A stretch of 15,813 nucleotides of DNA from Saccoglossus kowalevskii (Eukaryota; Hemichordata; Enteropneusta; Harrimaniidae): the NCBI RefSeq assembly GCF_000003605.2, contig NW_003132357.1:84195-100007 (forward strand), given 5' to 3'. Below are positions 1 to 15,813 of this stretch, one piece after another. The notes under the pieces are model-generated. The model worked only from the letters and a program-made list of their open reading frames with translations. It was not told the origin of the DNA and did no database searches. Made by a program: the position numbers and the translations under genes. Numbering within the stretch: position 1 is the first letter of the stretch; each line of letters starts with the position of its first letter.

Positions 1-133
1 TGTGATGTATGAGTGAAGTTTGAACTTAATCGGTCCATGCATGTTCGAGATACAGGTGATCACGGACGCACGGACGGACGCACACAGGGCAAAACATAAG
101 TCCCCGTTTTCGGACTGCGTCCGAACGGGGACT
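1..133. mobile_element. Part of a dispersed non-coding repeat with a terminal foldback, cut by the window edge
   Basis: GC-rich compared with its surroundings. It contains a GGACGCACGGACGGACGCAC tract at 64-83 and ends in an imperfect inverted repeat at 99-133. Tracts of this kind next to CCCC/GGGG foldbacks are common in bivalve non-autonomous elements; that link is from memory, not a search. Lies in the intron downstream of EGF38. No open reading frame. Confidence 0.45.
99..133. repeat. Imperfect palindrome (hairpin)
   Basis: AGTCCCCGTTTTCGGAC and GTCCGAACGGGGACT face each other around a TGC loop; the arms match except for two extra T in the left arm. Probably the end of the dispersed element at 1-133. 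Confidence 0.85.
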
Positions 134-242
134 AATTAACTAAACAAAATACACCCAGACATTACTCGTGTTACATATGTAAAAAAAATCAGCAACGTTA
201 ATTCAGCGTATAATATATATTATGTTACACCTAGATATTTAC

Positions 243-11501
<11,259 letters not shown>

Positions 11502-11883
11502 GGAAATGGTAGATGATTTACCATTCCGTGCAAGATCTTCCGAGAGATTGTTATTCTATAAATCTTAGTGGTTATTATTAGTATACAGAATGAAATGCAT
11601 CAAATGCATCATGCATCAAATTGAGAACATCCACTTGTATTGGTAAGCAAATTGGAAAGAAATATAATAGTTATAGTTAGATATGCATTAGTTACATAAT
11701 TATGAACTTTTGTGGAAATGCACCTGTGATAACACTCATCACACGTGTGGATTAGTTCATAAATATTCATAATCGATAAATAATTGACACAACGTTGGCA
11801 ACTATAATACTGAAACCAGTTATCAAAATGTCAAGTTGGGACTGGGCTGTTCAATTACGGTATCACAGATTATCTTTTCTTAC

Positions 11884-12006
11884 CAATGCAGGACTCCAGA
11901 TCGTGACTAAGTATGAAACCGGGTGGACATCCACATACGAAAGATCCGTATGTATTTACACAGCTATGCTCACAGCCTGCATTGTCTACAGCACATTCGT
12001 CGATAT
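11884..12006 (-). CDS. EGF8 exon, calcium-binding EGF
   Basis: Opens [16 protein letters not shown] and continues [17 protein letters not shown]. It is the last EGF before the 1.3-kb interval. The donor is GTAAG; unspliced read-through would add Gly-Lys-Lys-Arg and then stop, so it could in principle end a short isoform, though I see no AATAAA shortly beyond it. Confidence 0.95.
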
Positions 12007-14772
12007 CTGCATATACAGAGAAACACACAGAGATTCAACAATAAGGCAGTTCGTAGATTTGATGAGCCATTTAAACAGTAATAACATTTATAAAAAAAAA
12101 GTAATGTGCCTTCTAGAATCAAATAATAAACAACATCATTATATATTTTGAAAAACAACATAAATGAAGCTGATAAACCCACATTGGTGTTTACATTCCG
12201 CCATTTCACAAATAGTATATTCACATATCTTACTCGTGCTTATTCTGGTATTATTTGAAATAGCAAAGTGTGAAATACAAGCATGCCGCTCTTTGGAGAA
12301 AATTATTTTCAATATGTAGAAGATAACATAACTAAGACGCGAATTCTATAATCAAAATTTAAGTTGTGTTAGCTTGATTGGTCAATTTAGATTCTTATCA
12401 CAATAAATGATTACGTACCAATGCACTCTTCTTCCTCGGACATTACAAATCCTTCTGCACACCCACATGCAAAAGACCCATCAGTATTCTGACAAGTATG
12501 AGGACAACCTCCGTTATCAACGAGACACTCGTTAATATCTATATTAAAACAAAAAAACATACTAATAAATATATAAACATGTATAGGATTTTAGAAGTCA
12601 AATTATACATTCTTGGATTATATATAATGCACTTTTTGTGGAAAATTGTAAATACAGAAAAATCTCATTAAACTACATAAATATTATCTTGTAGTATTCT
12701 TGACATAAAACCTAAGTTGAGTTACCCACCAGTGCATGAGTGACCATCATCATTCAGTTCATATCCCTCAATACACGCACATTCGTACGACCCCACTGTG
12801 TTTATACACAATTCTTCACAACCACCATTTTCCTCATCGCACTCGTTTACGTCTTAAAATAAAATTAGACCAGTGTTAGCTGAGATCTCAATTCTACATG
12901 TTTCTAGTTGTATAACGTATCATATAGTTTACTCGCATAATATTGACATTGCACGTTGTGGGTAAATATATCAGTACTGTATACGGTGATTGTGCAATTT
13001 TATGGCAGTTATCAATAAGGTAATCCAAATTGTAAATGAAGTGATTAGCTAATCACACTTACCAGAACATGTTGCACCATCGTCATTCAACACAAACCCT
13101 TCTTCACAATCACAATTATATGATCCAACTGTATTTACGCATATTTGCTGACATCCACCATTGTCATCCAAACATTCATTGACATCTAAAATAATATAAT
13201 AGTACTATTATTTCCTGGAATGTAACATTTGATGGAACATACTTTTTCAGTATCCAATAATCAATTACAAGGTTGTAAATATATTACTATGATAAATACT
13301 TGCCGTAAAATATGTACAAATGCAATACCACAATTAGAAATTATGTTATAACTCACCGACGCACGTGTTTTGGTCATCGATCAAAATATATCCATCTGGA
13401 CATCCACAAACAAATGTACCAACGGTGTTTTCACAATGATGTGAACATCCTCCATTGTTTTCCAAGCATTCATCAACATCTATTGATAAACCATTATATA
13501 ATCGTTAACAATAGATAAAAAAAACATCATCGTAGAGTATAGTTTCGAGTAACCCAGGAAAAGCAAACTTATGTATACCTGAACAGGTGTATCCATTCGG
13601 ATCCAATGTATATCCAGGATAGCACGAACATGTGAACGACCCATCGGTATTGTGACAGATTTGTTCACAATTGTCAGTACCAAGTGCACACTCGTCAATA
13701 TCTGCAATGAGAGTCATATGTATTATAGCAACATTAAATACGTGAACTGTCTTGCCTGGTTCAATGAACTGTCATGGTCATGTTGTGGTCATCACAGCCG
13801 ATATTCAGATCGTTGCTACAGAATGTTTGTAAGATGTAACAGTAAGATGGACGTACCAACGCATGTTCTTCCGTCTGGACCAATTTCATACCCTTCATCG
13901 CATGAACAGATGAACGATCCAACAGTGTTTTCACAGTAATGACTACATCCTCCATTGTCATGTTCACACTCATCTACATCTGTGAGAGATTTATATATGT
14001 TTGTATATTAGATTAGATTACCACGTCACTCAATACAATTTAGTGGCATTCCGATACATATGTCAATGCATTGACAATGTAATAACGTATTGTAAAACAA
14101 GTCTCAATTATACGTGTGTAAGTACATGATTATTATTTAACATATTATTACATTTAATTTTCTTAAGCATATTCAAATTAATCATCAGTTTGGCCATTCA
14201 GATATGTTTATTTCATTAAAATGAGCAAAATTAGCTAATTTTGACCGTTACCTGCGGGTGATAAAAGTTATGTCCATTTGATTAAATAGGTTGGCGAGCG
14301 GTATGGCGTTATAATAGACAAAACAGTATGTGGGCTTCTAAAAACTCGAAAATAATTAAGCATTTAGACATTCCCATGATTAATAATGTACTATACACAT
14401 TTAATAATGGCCAATTTTGATCAGATAATGGAATGCCAACGCCATATGTCACAAATGTCACTCTGAAAGATCAGCATTTCGACAATCAACCATAAAATTG
14501 AGAAATTCAAGTTCAAATTTGAATCATTTGGTTTTTGTGTCAGACGTACGATCACGCATTTTGCTCAATTTCTCAGTGACTGAAAAATAAATATAAAAAA
14601 TAAAAATAAAGCTATATGTTCGCGAATACAATGCATATTCAGAACTTACCAACACATAATTGAGTTTCATGGTCCATCAAATATCCCGGATAACACGAGC
14701 ATATTACATGTTCGTCCACGTGCAAACACACTTGTTCACAACCGCCATTGTCAGTTTCACACAAATCATCCT
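11884..14772 (-). CDS. Eight EGF exons (EGF1-EGF8): upstream paralogous gene or N-terminal part of the same gene
   Basis: Eight consecutive symmetric phase-1 EGF exons lie upstream of the 1.3-kb EGF-free interval. EGF2, 4, 5 and 6 share N-T-V-G between the third and fourth cysteines, and several carry Glu or Asp just before the conserved Gly-Tyr/Phe; among the downstream EGFs N-T-V-G recurs only in EGF18. No start codon or signal peptide was found above EGF1, so the 5' end lies beyond 15813 or in an unrecognised exon. EGF8 leaves in phase 1 and could join EGF9 (one long gene) or the hydrophobic exon at 11036-11094 (a separate gene ending there). If the EGF8 donor were not used, the frame would stop five codons past its last cysteine. 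Confidence 0.55.
12007..12418 (-). other. 412-bp intron between EGF7 and EGF8
   Basis: AT-rich. A 57-bp open segment ending in a GTAAGA donor near 12228 keeps phase, but its acceptor is poor and it has no domain features, so it is not annotated as coding. Confidence 0.65.
12419..12538 (-). CDS. EGF7 exon, calcium-binding EGF one codon short
   Basis: This is the only 120-bp EGF exon: the last loop, [10 protein letters not shown], has 11 rather than 12 residues between cysteines five and six and contains four consecutive Glu. The rest is standard: [12 protein letters not shown] and [12 protein letters not shown]. Frame and phase-1 symmetry are kept because exactly one codon is missing. Confidence 0.94.
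12730..12852 (-). CDS. EGF6 exon, calcium-binding EGF
   Basis: Opens [16 protein letters not shown] and continues [11 protein letters not shown]. It has seven or more acidic residues, the most acidic full-length EGF here. The donor is GTGGGT, weaker than the GTAAG or GTGAG used elsewhere. Ends [10 protein letters not shown]. Confidence 0.94.
13063..13185 (-). CDS. EGF5 exon, calcium-binding EGF
   Basis: Opens [21 protein letters not shown] and ends [14 protein letters not shown]. The acidic pair before Gly-Phe resembles EGF6 ([10 protein letters not shown]). Donor GTAAG. All six cysteines sit at standard spacing. Confidence 0.95.
13357..13479 (-). CDS. EGF4 exon, calcium-binding EGF
   Basis: Opens [16 protein letters not shown] and continues [25 protein letters not shown]. 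The C-G-C-P-(D/P)-G segment is also found in EGF8, suggesting those two are close relatives. Donor GTGAG. Confidence 0.95.
13579..13701 (-). CDS. EGF3 exon, calcium-binding EGF
   Basis: Opens [16 protein letters not shown], replacing the usual N-G-G before the second cysteine with [14 protein letters not shown] satisfies the hydroxylation motif, and the module ends [14 protein letters not shown]. Donor GTATAC, acceptor GCAG. The intron to EGF4 is only about 100 bp. Confidence 0.95.
13857..13979 (-). CDS. EGF2 exon, calcium-binding EGF
   Basis: Opens [12 protein letters not shown] and continues [15 protein letters not shown], which meets the calcium-binding and hydroxylation patterns. The C-terminal loop is acidic ([13 protein letters not shown]). 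Acceptor CACAG, donor GTACG. The 670-bp intron separating it from EGF1 is the longest between recognised exons apart from the 10.6-11.9 kb interval. Confidence 0.95.
13980..14649 (-). other. 670-bp intron between EGF1 and EGF2
   Basis: No EGF or PAN remnant. It contains a perfect 18-bp palindrome (CAAAATTAGCTAATTTTG, 14226-14243). A CAG-GTAACG donor near 14250 has no upstream acceptor that gives an open phase-1 exon. Confidence 0.7.
14226..14243. repeat. Perfect 18-bp palindrome
   Basis: CAAAATTAGCTAATTTTG equals its own reverse complement. It sits in the EGF1-EGF2 intron with no obvious partner repeat; function unknown. Confidence 0.85.
14650..14772 (-). CDS. EGF1 exon (divergent, probably not calcium-binding)
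   Basis: Six EGF cysteines are present with the family spacing, but the exon opens E-D-D-L-C, so the Glu before the first cysteine is replaced by Leu. The segment [10 protein letters not shown] has His where Asn/Asp is needed for hydroxylation and no aromatic residue before the fourth cysteine. Ends [14 protein letters not shown]. Acceptor is AACAG, donor GTAAG. This is the first recognisable exon of the array and the most divergent EGF in the window. Confidence 0.9.
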
Positions 14773-15100
14773 CTGTTAAAATGAAAACAAAATATTGTGT
14801 ATGGTCAAAAGATGTGTAAGGCTCTAGCTATGTGAGTCATTTTGTACTATGTGGTACACTTTAAAAACTGTAATAGGTAAAGAAGTGGGGTGTGGACACT
14901 CTAGATTGGTTTTATGTGGTGGCTGTTGTTTTGCACGAGATAATGTACTATCAATGTTGAAAAAGAAACTCGGACAAACCTATCCGTTAATATAAATTAT
15001 AGGAATTTAATATATAGACATAACATAACAACAGTTCATGAGATCAATTTTACTGCGTTGATTACAATCACCATTTTAGAAAATCAGTGTTAACCAGTGG
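14773..15100. other. Non-coding stretch above EGF1
   Basis: AT-rich sequence between the EGF1 acceptor and the degenerate repeat. No exon, promoter element or RNA gene seen; it is intron, or 5' flank if EGF1 begins a transcript. Confidence 0.6.
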
Positions 15101-15813
15101 TTTTTAACACGTGCAATATTTGGTAGATGTGATAACAATGGTAATCATCTATAATGCATTCAGGGAATATCTGAGGCAGTGTTATCTAAACCAGTATCAA
15201 CGTTTGAAATGTTGGTTTAGCGAAATGTTGCTGTTGTCGTTCTGTTTGGGCATGTGTAATATTTGGTTGATGTAATGGAAGTAGTAATCTGTGTTAGATA
15301 TTATATATTTATCTAATCTCGTGTATTGTTCATGTGAGTGTTAAGACAGAATCAATCATTGCAATAACAGATTAGAGAAATGTTTTAAGTAATGTAGTTA
15401 GTTTGGGCCTGTGGTATATTTAGTCGGTGTTATCGCAGTGGTAATGTATATCATCCATTATGTATTCATGTAATCATTGGATTACTGTTACGCTGTTATA
15501 CTGGATTGGTGAAATGTTTGTGTTTTTCTAGGCCGTTTGAACCCGTACACTACTGTCAACAATTATAATGGTGAACGGTTTCTAATATTGCAGTTAATTC
15601 AGGCATGTCTAATTTTAGGCCGGTGTGATGACAGGGGAAATGTTTTTTCATCTATGTTATATTCAAGTAATCTCAGTGTTAGGCTTATACTAACCGATGT
15701 CAACCATTATCATGTTGGAATGGTGAAATGTTTCTGTTATTGTAGTTTGTTTGAACATGTGTAATATTTGGCCGCTGTGATGGAAGAGGAAATGTTTGTC
15801 ATCCATGTATATT
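15101..15813. repeat. Degenerate tandem repeat, about 143-196 bp period, at least five units
   Basis: The phrase CATGTGTAATATTTGG followed by a (T/C)(T/C)G(A/C)TGTGATGG-like stretch recurs, with changes, at 15108, 15251, 15408, 15604 and 15756. A second phrase, GGTGAAATGTTTCTGTT, precedes it in several units. The period varies through indels. The array runs off the right edge and has no coding capacity. It is either a satellite-like repeat or part of a longer dispersed element. Confidence 0.75.

Noticed and set aside
11795-12151. Plus-strand frame of 118 residues
   Set aside because: It is antisense to EGF8 and its introns, with no recognisable protein motif.
12229-12285. 57-bp phase-1 open segment in the EGF7-EGF8 intron
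   Set aside because: The acceptor (CAAAG) is weak and no motif supports it; such segments are expected by chance.
14251-14290. Donor-like CAG-GTAACG in the EGF1-EGF2 intron
   Set aside because: All upstream acceptors tried give an early stop in phase 1, or exit in the wrong phase.
15537-15764. Plus-strand frame of 75 residues near the right end
   Set aside because: It lies wholly in the degenerate tandem repeat and lacks any domain pattern.

Overview
The window is AT-rich eukaryotic DNA in which every recognisable coding segment is a short exon on the minus strand, bounded by AG acceptors and GT donors. It is most likely from a lophotrochozoan animal, probably a bivalve mollusc. That guess rests on dense tandem EGF/PAN extracellular architecture, short AT-rich introns and a GGACGCACGGACG-type dispersed repeat at the left end. 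The species cannot be fixed from the sequence.

I find 38 EGF-like exons (37 of 123 bp, one of 120 bp) and 3 PAN/Apple-like exons (two intact at 228 bp, one of 232 bp that is frame-broken). Both flanking introns of every intact domain exon are phase 1, so each exon is a self-contained symmetric module that can be duplicated or skipped without changing frame. Almost all EGFs carry the calcium-binding start D-x-(D/N)-E-C, the spacing C-x6-C-x3-C-x8-C-x-C-x12-C and the Asp/Asn beta-hydroxylation consensus. The product would be a very large secreted or cell-surface rod of calcium-binding EGFs punctuated by PAN domains. I do not recognise a named orthologue.

Layout in transcription order (high to low coordinate), with EGFs numbered that way. 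14773-15813 is non-coding and holds a degenerate tandem repeat. 11884-14772 holds EGF1-EGF8, several sharing an N-T-V-G motif and acidic residues. 10580-11883 has no EGF but holds a candidate two-exon signal peptide (11491-11501 and 11228-11295) and a candidate hydrophobic terminal exon with a stop (11036-11094). 8097-10579 holds EGF9-EGF16 and a possible 39-bp microexon. 7680-7911 is PAN-A (broken). 5070-7560 holds EGF17-EGF26. 4705-4932 is PAN-B. 1093-4517 holds EGF27-EGF37. 706-933 is PAN-C. 243-365 is EGF38. The gene continues beyond the left edge, where 1-242 is intron with a foldback repeat.

Two readings are open. Either one giant gene spans the window with an internal promoter near 11.5 kb, or two tandem paralogous genes meet in the 10.6-11.9 kb interval. 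The signal-peptide exon leaves in phase 1 and would join EGF9 in frame, which favours a transcription start there. No RNA genes, CRISPR arrays, bacterial genes or intact transposon genes were seen. All product statements come from reading the sequence and general knowledge of EGF and PAN families; no database search was run.
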